From positions 1-64,000 of the forward strand of contig NZ_QAOO01000004.1 in NCBI RefSeq assembly GCF_003051105.1: a stretch of DNA of 64,000 bases, written 5' to 3'. The translations under genes were made by a program, and so were the position numbers. Below the pieces are notes generated by a model, which had not been told where the DNA came from, searched no databases, and saw nothing but the letters and a program-made list of their open reading frames with translations. This document shows, piece by piece, positions 25,061 through 35,054 of the stretch (the stretch's first letter is position 1; each line of letters begins with the position of its first letter). The DNA is from Nitrosomonas nitrosa. Its GTDB lineage: Bacteria > Pseudomonadota > Gammaproteobacteria > Burkholderiales > Nitrosomonadaceae.

Positions 25061-25131
25061 CCTCAAAATTCGGTTTTTTTCATCCCTCATCCAGCCCAGC
25101 GAGTAGAAAGTATAGATGACGAATTTTGAGG
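25061..25131. repeat. inverted repeat pair in a 287-bp intergenic stretch
   Basis: CCTCAAAATTCG (25061-25072) and its exact complement CGAATTTTGAGG (25120-25131) are 47 bases apart; GCA and TGC extend the pairing imperfectly. The first arm is followed by GTTTTTTT. It could be a terminator-like hairpin after addA (minus strand) or a miniature inverted-repeat element. The remainder of 24921-25208 shows nothing recognisable. Confidence 0.4.
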
Positions 25132-25208
25132 CGTGCAGCCCATAATCTTTCAAGCGATTCTGGCTGATACCTATTTTGTATCACCCAGAAAAATGACCTA
25201 CAAATTGT

Positions 25209-28200
25209 TTATTCATCCCAAAACGCCCATTCCCGCCATGCACCGATCATTGGGAAGTACAGTCCCAGTCGGATAGCCCGCTGCTCCATTTGTTGCACCA
25301 AGCCGGCGTAGCGTTCCAATTGCGGACGATAGCGTTGTTGTTCACGCGAGAGAAAGGCTTCGATATCTCCTCCCATGTGCGTGCCTGTTTTGTAATCGAT
25401 GATCCAGCGTATTCCAGCTGCATCGACAAAGGCTCTGTCCATGACGATATGATCGATCCCCGCTTCGCGTAGACCACTCAGCGCCCATTCGCAGTGCGCG
25501 TCGGCATGTTGTCCGCTCAATATCCATCGGCCTTTTTCATCTTCCCACAGTTTTTTGAGTGCGTTCGCCAATTGCGCGATGGCCGGGTCGATGTCAGCGC
25601 GCGCCATTCCGCTTTGTATCAGCAAGGCTTGGCCGGCACGTTCCAGACGAGGTAAATCCTGCGGGCTAAGCTGCTCGATGCCCACCCGCCCAATGTATTG
25701 CAACAATCGGTGCATCACGGTACCAATCTGGCGAGCGGCTTCTCCCGCCCAGTCAAATTCGATCGAATCTTCCGTGATTGGACGCGACGCAGCGATGACC
25801 ACATTGATTGAATCAGGCGGAGGCGAAGGGTGCCAATCTGTAGCTAGGCGGAATCGTTTTGCCGGTATGAGCGCTGACTGCGCAGGCAGCTCTTGCGAGG
25901 CACTTTTTCCCGAATCTTGTTCTTGTTCCTTCGCCTGGATGCCGAGCAGTGCCTGGAACTGTGGTCTGGCGACCGGCCATAGCCGTGCCAGCAAGCAATT
26001 GTCGGGAGGAGATTTGATTTCCTGCGCCGTCAAATCCGTGTGATTGACATGCCCGAACAGATGCAGGCGATGTTTTGCGCGGGTGGCTGCCACATAAAGC
26101 AACCGGCTCTCTTCCTGATTACTTTTCGCACGATCGAGCTTTCGCAACCAAGCCGTAATGGGATTGGTCTCCTCACCGGCTGCGCTGATGGGCGCAAGCA
26201 GCAAAGCAGGATCACCCGATTTGGATGGATACGCCAGCCAGTTCAGCAATTGGGGATCCTCATGCTTACCCTTCCGGCCCAGTCCAGGCAAAATAACCGT
26301 ATCGAACTCCAACCCTTTCGCTTTGTGTATCGTCATGAGCTGCAGCGAGCCATCGGCCATCACATCCGGCAAGGCATAGAGCCGGCCGACATGCTCATGG
26401 AGCGTCTGGATATCCGGCAATTGACCGGCTTCCTCCAATTTTTCCAGCAGCTGAAAATAGACTTCCGCATCATCGAGATCGGTTTGATCTGTCACGCAAG
26501 CGGGGCCACCCAGCGCAATCCAGGTGCCTTCGACGTTCCTGCGCAAAGAACGTTTGGCGTGCTGAATAATTGCACTTTCAATGACGGGAAGCACGCGATC
26601 AAGCCGCTGCCGACCATCTGCGCTGAGTTGCGCGTGCTGGGGCGCTTGCCGCAGCAGATCGATGATGGTCTGCTGTAAATCTCCTCCTGCCAAACTGTGC
26701 AAATCCTGCAAAGTCAGTCCGCACCAAGGCGCCCGCAGCAATGCCAGCCAGGCAATACGATCACCATGATGCAACAAGGCCCGTGTCAGTGCGAGCAAGT
26801 CCTGGATCACGGGGCGGTGGGTTAGCCGCTCGATCTCGACCGCCTGGAAACGTAAATTGGCTTGCTTGAGTTGAGCGATGATGCCTATGAGGTGAGAGCG
26901 GTTGCGAACCAAGATCGCGGTGGTTCCCTGGGGATAAGCAGTTTTTGCCTGCTGCACGATAGAGACGATTTGTTGCGCTTCGGCCTTCTCATCTCGTCCT
27001 AATGAAGGATAAAAAGTCACCGCATCAATTGCTGAAAGCGCATGAAATGCGACCGAGGGTGCGTAAGATACCGCTCCTGAAGAAATCTCATCTTCCAACG
27101 GCAAAATGGCCGGGAAATGCCGATTGATCCAATCGACGATCCCTTGCTGGGAGCGAAAGTTGACAGATAGGCGTAAAAACGCGAGCGGAATGTGGCCAAA
27201 CGCGCCCTGATCGCGGATTTCAAGAAATAGTCCGACCTCGGCCTGTCGGAAACGGTAGATAGACTGCATGGGATCCCCCACCAGAAACAAGGTGCGGCCA
27301 TCGTCTGGCTGCCACCCTGCGGTTAGCCGTTTCAGCAGTTCTGCTTGGTTAAACGAAGTGTCCTGAAATTCATCTATCAACAAATGCTGGATACGGTAAT
27401 CGAGCGCCAGCGCCAGATCGGTCGGCGCGTCGGGCTTACCCAGAGCCCGGATAGCGGCCAATGTCAGTGCGGGAAAATCAACTTGCCCAGTCTGCAAAAA
27501 CGTCAATTCCAGATTGGCCGCCGCTACCCTGAGCAAAGTGAACAAAGCTTCTAACGTTTCCCATTCCGCTTCGCGATAGCAATGCGCGGGAAGATCCCGT
27601 ACCTCGGCCAATCGCATAATAAATTCCGGCGCCTCCGCAAGAGCTTGCAGCAAAGCCTCCATGCGTTGCTTCATGTCGCGACAGCGTGCTTTTTCTACTG
27701 GGTCTTTTATCTCACTTGGTGACGGAAACCCTTCCTTTTTGGTGACTTTTTTTCGTACCTCACGCTTGCTGGTCAGCAGCAGCGAGGCGAGCGCTTCCCA
27801 TTGCGGACGGTCGTTGGTTTGACTACCAGGTAAAGCCTCCATATTCTGGCACGGCGCGAGCAGTGAATCGCTCGTCTCAGGCTGATTGGCAGCAAATTTT
27901 GCCAAGGCGACAATTTCCTGATAATTAACGGCGGCGGCTTGCTCAACGAGTGCTTGCAAGGCGTTGGTCACCCACTCGGCCAGTCCTGCTTCCAGTTGAT
28001 GGCGCATGAGACCTTCAGCATGAGGATCGGCAAGATAAACCAACCATTGGTCGCGGCGCGCGAGCATGCTTGCGATCAATTGTTGCAATTTATCCAGTTG
28101 ATTATCCAAATGCGCGATCAAGTGCGCTATGGCATCGGACCACTCACCATCCGATTCCACCGCTTCGATCGTTTGCCGGGCAGCGTCCTGATAAAGATCG

Positions 28201-28640
28201 AAGGCATCCTCGGCAATCGACGGCAACACGCCGAAACCGGATAAAACCGGCATTTGACTGACCAACTGGGCACAGAGTGAATCGATCGTCTGGATGCGCA
28301 AACGCGCCGGATTCTCGAGCAAACGCCAATCCTCAGCTTGATCGCGCGTCAGCACGCGCTGGGCAAGCAGCCAGGTTTGCCGTGCGTATTCGTCAACCGG
28401 TGGCGTCGTATCCCGTGCTGTGGTCAACGCGAGCAAGATCCGTTGGCGCATTTCGCTGGCCGCCTTGCGGGTGAAGGTAATTGCCACGATTTCTTCAGGT
28501 GAATCCACGCCTGCCAGCAGCACCAGAAAGCGCTGAGTCAGCAAGCCGGTTTTACCTGAACCGGCAGGGGCCTGAACGATAAAGGATTGCTGCGGATCGA
28601 GCGCGCGCAGCCGTTCTGCCTGGTCGGCAACCTCAGACAT
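25209..28640 (-). CDS. addA: AddA-type helicase-nuclease
   Basis: About 1143 residues from the ATG at 28640 (MSEVADQAERLRALDPQQSF), preferred over 28688 because it gives the normal N-terminus and only an 8-bp overlap with addB. UvrD-family helicase motifs: Walker A APAGSGKTGLLTQRFL, LLIDEFQDTS, LVGDPMQSIYRFRQAEVG, and near the end of the helicase LMTIHKAKGLEFDTVILPG and RLLYVAATRAK. The C-terminal RecB-like nuclease has FVDAAGIRWIIDYKTGTH (D, DYK). With AddB it resects double-strand breaks for recombination, the role of RecBCD elsewhere. Ends made by such enzymes also feed CRISPR adaptation. Confidence 0.92.
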   Translation of the reverse strand: MSEVADQAERLRALDPQQSFIVQAPAGSGKTGLLTQRFLVLLAGVDSPEEIVAITFTRKAASEMRQRILLALTTARDTTPPVDEYARQTWLLAQRVLTRDQAEDWRLLENPARLRIQTIDSLCAQLVSQMPVLSGFGVLPSIAEDAFDLYQDAARQTIEAVESDGEWSDAIAHLIAHLDNQLDKLQQLIASMLARRDQWLVYLADPHAEGLMRHQLEAGLAEWVTNALQALVEQAAAVNYQEIVALAKFAANQPETSDSLLAPCQNMEALPGSQTNDRPQWEALASLLLTSKREVRKKVTKKEGFPSPSEIKDPVEKARCRDMKQRMEALLQALAEAPEFIMRLAEVRDLPAHCYREAEWETLEALFTLLRVAAANLELTFLQTGQVDFPALTLAAIRALGKPDAPTDLALALDYRIQHLLIDEFQDTSFNQAELLKRLTAGWQPDDGRTLFLVGDPMQSIYRFRQAEVGLFLEIRDQGAFGHIPLAFLRLSVNFRSQQGIVDWINRHFPAILPLEDEISSGAVSYAPSVAFHALSAIDAVTFYPSLGRDEKAEAQQIVSIVQQAKTAYPQGTTAILVRNRSHLIGIIAQLKQANLRFQAVEIERLTHRPVIQDLLALTRALLHHGDRIAWLALLRAPWCGLTLQDLHSLAGGDLQQTIIDLLRQAPQHAQLSADGRQRLDRVLPVIESAIIQHAKRSLRRNVEGTWIALGGPACVTDQTDLDDAEVYFQLLEKLEEAGQLPDIQTLHEHVGRLYALPDVMADGSLQLMTIHKAKGLEFDTVILPGLGRKGKHEDPQLLNWLAYPSKSGDPALLLAPISAAGEETNPITAWLRKLDRAKSNQEESRLLYVAATRAKHRLHLFGHVNHTDLTAQEIKSPPDNCLLARLWPVARPQFQALLGIQAKEQEQDSGKSASQELPAQSALIPAKRFRLATDWHPSPPPDSINVVIAASRPITEDSIEFDWAGEAARQIGTVMHRLLQYIGRVGIEQLSPQDLPRLERAGQALLIQSGMARADIDPAIAQLANALKKLWEDEKGRWILSGQHADAHCEWALSGLREAGIDHIVMDRAFVDAAGIRWIIDYKTGTHMGGDIEAFLSREQQRYRPQLERYAGLVQQMEQRAIRLGLYFPMIGAWREWAFWDE

Positions 28641-31374
28641 TCGTGCCAAGATCCATCCCCCCTTCCACCCTGTCGCCATCGGCTTCATCCAGTACGGTCA
28701 GTTCGTTGATGCGGCATAGCGGCTGCAATGTGCACGAGGCGCAGGTCACGGGATATTGTTTGGGATCGACTGCTGCCTCGCCACGGCAAAAACTGTCGGC
28801 AAGTGCTTCCAGCGTAGCTTGCCAGTGTGCCCGAAGCTGCGGCCATCCCCCGAACTCGCGCGCTTGTGCAAGCTGTTCGACAGATTTCATACCTGAAACA
28901 ATCCCCTCCTCCACTCCGATTCCCTGAAATACCATGTTGCCTGCCCGGATCTGGGCAAAAGTAATACCTGCGAGCGCTTCTTCGGCAATCAAACTGTACA
29001 GCGGCAATTGTGGCTCATCGGGGCGATTCCCGAACCACCGGTTGGATTCGGCTTTTCCCGTTTTATAATCGATGATCAATCGGCGGCCATCGGCAATTTC
29101 ATCGATACGATCAACTTTAAGCTGAATACCAAGTTTTCCTACGGTTACGCTATACTTCCGTTCTTTTTCGATGACCCGGAAAGGCGGGCGTTTTTTTTCA
29201 AGCACTAACCATTCCAGTACCTGACCATGCAGCCGCTCGATTTCCATGGCGCGGAAATGCCGGGTGAATGTTTGCGGGTAACGGGGCGCCAGTTCATCGA
29301 CGGCCATTTCGACCTGCTCCAATACCAGCGTACTGAGCTGATCATCCGGTAGCGCCGTGAGCTGCGCATGCGAATCCAGCTTACCCCATACTTTCTCCAT
29401 GGCAAGATGTAGCAGCGTACCTCTCGCCATGGCGTTCAAGCCGATTTGAAGCTCGCCCAAGGAGGTTGCGCCCAGACGTAATTCAGCAAATGCCCGAAAA
29501 GGACATGCAGCCTGTAGCTTGAAGATACGGCTGCCGCCACCCGCTGTTATCTGTAACAGCGGCGGTGCATCATCGCTGGGCCACTCGCTCAATTGCGCAG
29601 CGTGATGTACGCAATCGCGCCATAAGGCAATCGAACTCACGGAAAGGGCGTCCACTGCCAAAGAAGGGTAAGACTTGATCAAGGGACTGGCTCGCAAGGT
29701 CTCGTCACCCTCTTGCCGCGGGTAACTGACGATCACCTCATCGGCACTGGTAACGATGCGTTGCGTCAGCATGCGGGTAACAGACAATTCGCGTTGTTCG
29801 CTCGAATGCGGCAATCCATGCTTACGTTGAAGCGGCAGGGGTATGAAGGGGTTGGGGCGGGGTGGGTGCGGCCATACGCCATCATGCAATCCCATCATCC
29901 ATAAATGATCGAACTGAACACCTTGTGCCTCCAGAGGGCCCAGCACCTGAATAGGCGCCTCGCCAGTCTGCGGTTGAAAAATGCGTTCTCTGGCCATCTG
30001 CCCGAGCTGACTCAACGCCTCAGACACGGATAGGGTACCCATCACCCAATCCAGCGCGGCCATTTCTGCCAATACCGCATTCCAAGCTTCGGCCACTTGA
30101 TATTCTTCACTCGATAACCGGTACCCCTCGAGCCAGCCGATCAGCTTGAGCATGTGCGCAAAATTTCGCGCCCATTGTCCAGGATGCGCTTTTCTTGGGC
30201 AAATTCGCAACCACGATCTCAACGCATCGAGTTTCTTCGCCAGCACAACGCAGGTGTAGCGGCGATTCGGTTGTGAAGCATAAAAATGGAGGGTGTCGAT
30301 CGATGTGCTGGGTTCACCCGTTTCGCGCAGCCGTGCATCCAACAAGGTACGCGCGCTCGATTCTTGCTCCCAGCCTGCAATAAATGGCGAGTGGAATAAG
30401 GGGTAACCATCTTGCAGGCTAATCGCAGGTTTAAACAGATTCAGCAGTTTCAACGCAGCCGTGATCAACGGAAAAGCACTCAAAGGTTTACCAAACGAGA
30501 TATTGTAGGGCCGCGCCTGATCCGGCTGCCCAGGATGGAAAACTTGCGGAATCAATATTTGATCCAATGCATGCACGATGATTTCGCGGTGCGCAGCCAG
30601 TTCGGGCACCACGACGCCTATTTGCGCCTGAGGATTATCCGCCAGCTTCTGCCGTACCCAGCGCGCCATCAGTAACGCTTCCTGATGACGATCAGCGCAG
30701 GCGATCTGAGTCACTTGACTCGGTTTCGGCTGCAATTGTAACCACTCAACATTGCAACCTGCTCGTATCAGTGTTTCCAGCAGGGTCAACTGCTGCGGCA
30801 GCAATTCATCAAAACCGGTCAGCACTAATTTATCGGGTGCAGGCAATAACCCACGCTCAAAACACTGGCAAAGCAGATCCGGCAAGCATGTAGTCGATAG
30901 CCAGCCCTTTTGTTGGATACGTTGAAATGAGGACTGCCATTGCCAGAATAAACGGCTGTCTTCGTTATATTGAAAAAGCGATTCATGCAAGGGCAAGCGC
31001 CATTCATGGCATAACTGCCAGGCTTCTTGTACTTGCGAAGCCGTTTTGCTCATGGGCCGGAAATCAAGATCAGCACCAATCAAGCCCCGCCAAATGACAT
31101 ACTCTTGTTGAAGCGTCAAAAGCTGGCCATACTCATCGGCCAATATTCCCGACACGAGCACCTCTTCCCACAGGCGGTGCAGCCAACTGTTCCACGGTAA
31201 AATATCCGGTGTAGGCCGTACTGTCTTGCCATCGTTGGCAGTGGCCTGATCAAAGTGATGACGAAGTACATGAGTCAATCGTCGATTCCCGGTCAGGATG
31301 CTGATACCTTGGCTCGCCAAAGCAAGCAGTGTATCTTCGTCCACCTTGCACAAATCGAGTCGGAAATCCGTCAT
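28633..31374 (-). CDS. addB: AddB-type nuclease subunit
   Basis: A 913-residue protein starting MTDFRLDLCKVDEDTLLALA. The N-terminal half is a degenerate helicase fold; the C-terminus is a PD-(D/E)XK nuclease with IADGRRLIIDYKTGKAES. Cysteines in ACPFRAFAELRLGA and VTCASCTLQPLCRI form the iron-sulfur cluster that closes the nuclease domain in AddB proteins. It is the promoter-proximal gene of the pair, overlapping addA by 8 bp. Betaproteobacterial members are often called probable DNA repair protein. Confidence 0.9.
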   Translation of the reverse strand: MTDFRLDLCKVDEDTLLALASQGISILTGNRRLTHVLRHHFDQATANDGKTVRPTPDILPWNSWLHRLWEEVLVSGILADEYGQLLTLQQEYVIWRGLIGADLDFRPMSKTASQVQEAWQLCHEWRLPLHESLFQYNEDSRLFWQWQSSFQRIQQKGWLSTTCLPDLLCQCFERGLLPAPDKLVLTGFDELLPQQLTLLETLIRAGCNVEWLQLQPKPSQVTQIACADRHQEALLMARWVRQKLADNPQAQIGVVVPELAAHREIIVHALDQILIPQVFHPGQPDQARPYNISFGKPLSAFPLITAALKLLNLFKPAISLQDGYPLFHSPFIAGWEQESSARTLLDARLRETGEPSTSIDTLHFYASQPNRRYTCVVLAKKLDALRSWLRICPRKAHPGQWARNFAHMLKLIGWLEGYRLSSEEYQVAEAWNAVLAEMAALDWVMGTLSVSEALSQLGQMARERIFQPQTGEAPIQVLGPLEAQGVQFDHLWMMGLHDGVWPHPPRPNPFIPLPLQRKHGLPHSSEQRELSVTRMLTQRIVTSADEVIVSYPRQEGDETLRASPLIKSYPSLAVDALSVSSIALWRDCVHHAAQLSEWPSDDAPPLLQITAGGGSRIFKLQAACPFRAFAELRLGATSLGELQIGLNAMARGTLLHLAMEKVWGKLDSHAQLTALPDDQLSTLVLEQVEMAVDELAPRYPQTFTRHFRAMEIERLHGQVLEWLVLEKKRPPFRVIEKERKYSVTVGKLGIQLKVDRIDEIADGRRLIIDYKTGKAESNRWFGNRPDEPQLPLYSLIAEEALAGITFAQIRAGNMVFQGIGVEEGIVSGMKSVEQLAQAREFGGWPQLRAHWQATLEALADSFCRGEAAVDPKQYPVTCASCTLQPLCRINELTVLDEADGDRVEGGMDLGTNV

Positions 31375-31501
31375 AAGGGGTAGCCTGCCCTTTCTTGTAA
31401 AAAATCCACCGCCAAGTGCTGACTGTTCATATCATGTTGAAATAGGTAGAATTACGAACCGAAACACCTTTACATAAAAGAGAAGAATACCAGGAGAACG
31501 A

Positions 31502-31975
31502 ATGAAAAAAAATTTGATCAGCAGTATATTCCTTACAGCGATTTTATCATGGTCTGTTCAGGCGCTATCTGATGAGCATACAGAAGCAGCCGAATCCTCT
31601 GAAACTTCCACAGTTGAAGCGGCTGCTTCAGAATCAACCAACACATTGCCAAGCGGGCAGGGTTGGCGAGTCGTCCGTATCGTGGAGATGGGAAATTCAG
31701 GTAAGTTTGTGCATATGGTACTGGTCGACCAATCCAAAGAAATGGATAGATCCGTCTATGGAGCGGCCATGCATCAAATCTGCGGTAAAGCAACCGATTT
31801 CTGTCGTATCAGATTCTGGACGCAGGAACGTTTCATACCCGAAAAAGTCTCCCCCTCGGCCGAGCAGCTCAAGATGCAAAAAGCCGAATATCTCTTTAAT
31901 AACGCCGCCGGCATCCGTCAGCTCACGTGGTCTTGCGCCGTCAATCCTGACAAAAACCAATGTGTGAATTATTAA
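31502..31975 (+). CDS. secreted protein of unknown function
   Basis: 157 residues with a clear signal peptide (MKKNLISSIFLTAILSWSVQALS), an acidic, Ala/Ser/Thr-rich linker, and a compact domain GWRVVRIVEMGNSGKFVHMVLVDQSKEM ending WSCAVNPDKNQCVNY with four cysteines (QICGKATDFC, WSCA, QCVNY). Start supported by AGGAGAACGA before the ATG. It is divergent from addB and alone on the plus strand. I do not recognise the family; a periplasmic or surface protein is likely. Confidence 0.7.
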   Translation: MKKNLISSIFLTAILSWSVQALSDEHTEAAESSETSTVEAAASESTNTLPSGQGWRVVRIVEMGNSGKFVHMVLVDQSKEMDRSVYGAAMHQICGKATDFCRIRFWTQERFIPEKVSPSAEQLKMQKAEYLFNNAAGIRQLTWSCAVNPDKNQCVNY

Positions 31976-32292
31976 GAAGCCTATTTGATTGATGGTCGTG
32001 TTTTTTCTTCATTGATTGCTACGCTATTCAATGCACGTAAATTTAAAACACAATACGACCCGTTTAGAACGCCAACCCTTCAATCGCTTAAGCCTTAAAG
32101 AGAGCAGGCACTGACAGAAAATCTACGCAAATGCAGACGTTTATGGCAGTGCTACATCTGGTCAACATTTACTCAATCGGGCTTATTTACCCGCCCATAC
32201 TGGAACTATCACTAAGGCTGTCCGAGAATAGCGATCGTAGCGAGGGTGAGATTGGTTGGCTGCAGTAAATCAGTCTATTCTTGGACAGCATC
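31976..32292. other. gene-free stretch between convergent genes
   Basis: No ORF or RNA gene seen. Its right end holds the inverted-repeat element at 32217-32289; the rest has no recognised feature. Confidence 0.4.
32217..32289. mobile_element. 73-bp MITE-like inverted-repeat element
   Basis: Fifteen-base terminal repeats GCTGTCCGAGAATAG (32217-32231) and CTATTCTTGGACAGC (32275-32289) match as inverted repeats with one mismatch and enclose 43 bases without an ORF. GCTGTCC-type ends are typical of insertion sequence termini. It could be a miniature element or the remains of one; it could also serve as a terminator between the convergent genes. No clear target duplication. Confidence 0.45.
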
Positions 32293-33636
32293 CTAGAACG
32301 TGATAGGCGTTCTGAAATTAATCCTGACATCCTGCGCATCATCGGTTGTTCCCACTGCGAGCGACAAATTATAGGTCGTACGGTTGTTATATCTGAACGA
32401 ATATCCTAGCAACAATTGCCCGATATCTAATTGACTGCCTTTGATTTTGTCCCGTCCCAATGCGGGCCGTTCCAATGTGGAATTAAAAGCATGCCTGTGT
32501 GAATAACCGAGGTTAAACGAGGACCGCTCATTAATGGCAAACCCCATGCCGAAAGTAAGACCGACGGCATCGCCTGGATCGACTTTACCAATGTTTTCTT
32601 TGGTGGCTGCGTTATAGAAGTAGCTGAGATTAGCAAAGAAGACTGCCGGATCGGTAGGATATAACGCTGTTACGCTCGGTTGCACGCTAAAAAAACCTAC
32701 CCCGGTCGGTACCTCGGTAGGATATACGGCCCCAGGTACACCTTGGGCTGGCTCGAAATTGACGTCAAATGGACTCTTGCCCGTGGGTATCGTTGCCAGC
32801 AGATTACCAACCAGAATTGGCCACCCCCCTCGTCCAGAATTAAGTTGGTAGCGACCGGCGAATTCGATGTCCCCGATACTGTTGCCGGAAGCATTGAAAG
32901 ATTCATCAATGCCCGCACCGATACTAACCGGCCGTGAACGCTGCTCATCGAAACGAAAACGATAAGGCACCCTGACTTCCACTTCAAAGCGATCGGTTAC
33001 ACCATAGCGCGCACCAACACTTGCCATCAGGTTATGCTGATCAACCTGGCGAATATCGATCAGACCGAGGGCAATAGCCGGCAAGAACGTAAAAGCATCC
33101 AAGAATACCCGGTTATTGCTAGAAAAAGCATATTCCAATGTGGGTTCGAGGACGATCTTACCTTTTCGGGTTAACACTCCACCCACTGTCTCGCTCAACC
33201 TTGGCATTTCGGGGGGTCTGGGTTCTTCTTTCGACTGAGGAGGGGCCTGTCCGACTGGCCCCGTAGGCACCTGGATCGGCGGTTGTTCCACGGGTTGGTT
33301 GTTTGCAACCCGATCAGGTCGCGGTGGTGCTTCTGAAACGGCAGGCTGAGTTGGAGGCTTGCTGGCAGCTTTGGCTTCGTCAGGTTCCCCTGGTGAGAGC
33401 GCATCCAAACGCGCTTTTAATTGCTCGATTTCCTTGCCTTGCTCTAAAATTATTTGCCGCTGCTTCTCGAATTCTTTTTGCTGCTCGGTAAAGAGTTTTT
33501 TATACTGTTCAAGAACATCCTCTGGTTTTTCAGTTTGAGCATAGCTCCCACTGACAAGAAAAAGGGAAGCGCCTAAAACTAGTGATTGGGTAATCACGCT
33601 AGTGCTATATTTCTTCCCCTCTTTGCATCTTTTCAT
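32293..33636 (-). CDS. FapF-like outer-membrane beta-barrel protein
   Basis: About 447 residues from the ATG at 33636, which lies 25 bp after the preceding gene stop; an upstream ATG at 33711 would overlap that gene. Parts in order: signal peptide (VLGASLFLVSGSYAQTE), coiled coil (YKKLFTEQQKEFEKQRQII then EQGKEIEQLKARLDAL), Pro-rich linker (PTQPAVSEAPPRP, PPIQVPTGPVGQAPP), then a barrel with alternating strands ending in NFRTPITF (terminal Phe). This order matches FapF, the trimeric porin that exports amyloid subunits of the Fap system. It is last in the cluster. Assignment rests on architecture and neighbours. Confidence 0.65.
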   Translation of the reverse strand: MKRCKEGKKYSTSVITQSLVLGASLFLVSGSYAQTEKPEDVLEQYKKLFTEQQKEFEKQRQIILEQGKEIEQLKARLDALSPGEPDEAKAASKPPTQPAVSEAPPRPDRVANNQPVEQPPIQVPTGPVGQAPPQSKEEPRPPEMPRLSETVGGVLTRKGKIVLEPTLEYAFSSNNRVFLDAFTFLPAIALGLIDIRQVDQHNLMASVGARYGVTDRFEVEVRVPYRFRFDEQRSRPVSIGAGIDESFNASGNSIGDIEFAGRYQLNSGRGGWPILVGNLLATIPTGKSPFDVNFEPAQGVPGAVYPTEVPTGVGFFSVQPSVTALYPTDPAVFFANLSYFYNAATKENIGKVDPGDAVGLTFGMGFAINERSSFNLGYSHRHAFNSTLERPALGRDKIKGSQLDIGQLLLGYSFRYNNRTTYNLSLAVGTTDDAQDVRINFRTPITF

Positions 33637-33661
33637 TCCAGGTTGTTTTCTCCACAAATAA

Positions 33662-34129
33662 TTAACGCACACCCGGCACAATAAAATCGGTAAACACTCG
33701 ACTGGTGTCATTAGTCAAATCGAGTGCCTTCAAATTACTGATAGTCACATTGAGCTCTGTAATCGCGCTGATTAACTGATTATCAAGGTTGTTCTGAATG
33801 ACGGAGCTCAATGCCGAAGCCCCTAAGTCAACCCCCATATTCTGCAATACCAACCCATCGTCAGGAAACTTGAAGGAAGACGAGAACGTTTCTACGCCAT
33901 TCAGATAAATCGATTTTACCAGACTTAAATCGACATGTACGCCATTCGGAAGAATGAACCCTCCCCTCAACTGTTCCAGTTCTTCATCGGTAGCGCGCGG
34001 CCACGTCGCAAAATGACTCAAAATAGCCTCTTCTGACATATCTTTCGCCATAATTGAGTTGGCAGCGCTCAATAGCGCAAGAAAAAATATGCTGCTGATA
34101 GATTTTTGATAAAAAGCAGTCGTTTTCAT
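33662..34129 (-). CDS. secreted protein of the amyloid cluster (FapE-like position)
   Basis: 155 residues from the ATG at 34129, which has GAGGTGAGAAA before it; the longer frame to 34192 would overlap the peptidase gene. Signal peptide SIFFLALLSAANSIMAK, then ATDEELEQLRGGFILPNGVHVDL and a Leu/Asn-rich part (QNNLDNQLISAITELNVTI). The EELxxLRGG segment followed by a secreted chain resembles C39 peptidase-associated substrates, and also the small proteins of Fap loci. It lies between the C39 peptidase and the FapF-like gene, the place of fapE in Pseudomonas. Confidence 0.55.
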   Translation of the reverse strand: MKTTAFYQKSISSIFFLALLSAANSIMAKDMSEEAILSHFATWPRATDEELEQLRGGFILPNGVHVDLSLVKSIYLNGVETFSSSFKFPDDGLVLQNMGVDLGASALSSVIQNNLDNQLISAITELNVTISNLKALDLTNDTSRVFTDFIVPGVR

Positions 34130-34148
34130 TTTCTCACCTCGTAGCCGC

Positions 34149-34862
34149 TCAGAAATCCCAAGGTCCCGGGCGATGCAATACATTAAAGTCACTCAAACTG
34201 GCACGATCAACCGCTTCCCCTAAAGGCGCCATCCGGCTTACCCATTCTCGTTCATTATTCAGCCGGTTCGTGCCGAGATCTCGCTGGTCGTGAATCATAA
34301 ACAAGATCCGGTTGTCCCACATCTTCTCAAAATGCTCTCTTCCCACGATCTTAACCCCCACGGCAGGATCCCCCACCAATACCCGCTCTTCAGTGACGCC
34401 TTTAATGATGACGAAATGCAGGTAACCGTTATCGTTGATAATGGTAATTGCGGGACTACCAGAAATAAGCAATTGATCGAGATTTATCTTAAACCCATCT
34501 GACCGATATCCCCTGCGCTCCAGGTACATCTTCATATCCAGCATAGAGAAACCTTCTTTCTGAATTTTGGGTTGATTCCCGTGCTGGAACATATCGATGA
34601 AGACCGCTTGTTCCGTCACTTGATCGTCGTAGTGAAAAGTGAGGAGGCTGGCTAGTGCTGCCGATCCACAACTGAAATCGAACTGTTGCCGGTATACAGT
34701 GCTAAAGCGCCGTTCGGCATAGCTTTTGCCGACAACATAATAGTTCCCTCCCCCTGCGATCCCATTTAGATCGATGGCACCAGCCTCCTCGAACCCTACC
34801 CCCGGTATCAGTATTAAAAAAGCACAGGTGATTCTCTTCATATTCCTGTCAAATACCTTCAT
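34149..34862 (-). CDS. C39-family peptidase (FapD-like)
   Basis: About 237 residues from the ATG at 34862 (another ATG at 34841 is possible). After a signal peptide, the papain-like C39 core shows RQQFDFSCGSAALASLL (oxyanion Gln and catalytic Cys), YLHFVIIKGVTEE (His) and VLVGDPAVGVKIV (Asp). C39 enzymes cleave after double-Gly-like sites; in Fap operons FapD is such a protease needed for export of the amyloid. It sits directly upstream of the FapE-like and FapF-like genes. Confidence 0.8.
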   Translation of the reverse strand: MKVFDRNMKRITCAFLILIPGVGFEEAGAIDLNGIAGGGNYYVVGKSYAERRFSTVYRQQFDFSCGSAALASLLTFHYDDQVTEQAVFIDMFQHGNQPKIQKEGFSMLDMKMYLERRGYRSDGFKINLDQLLISGSPAITIINDNGYLHFVIIKGVTEERVLVGDPAVGVKIVGREHFEKMWDNRILFMIHDQRDLGTNRLNNEREWVSRMAPLGEAVDRASLSDFNVLHRPGPWDF

Positions 34863-35054
34863 GATTACCCACTGCGTGAACGCGATGATGAAGATCAGCA
34901 AGGTTGCTCAGCGATTAGTTTTCATTTGGAGCACCTTTCCCTGCTACTACGACAGTTTTACCGTCATGTTTTACCACTTATTTAAATCACTAATGTGCCA
35001 TTCCTCATGGCATTAGCGAAAAAGTAACCAAAAAATTACTGCACATTGAATACC

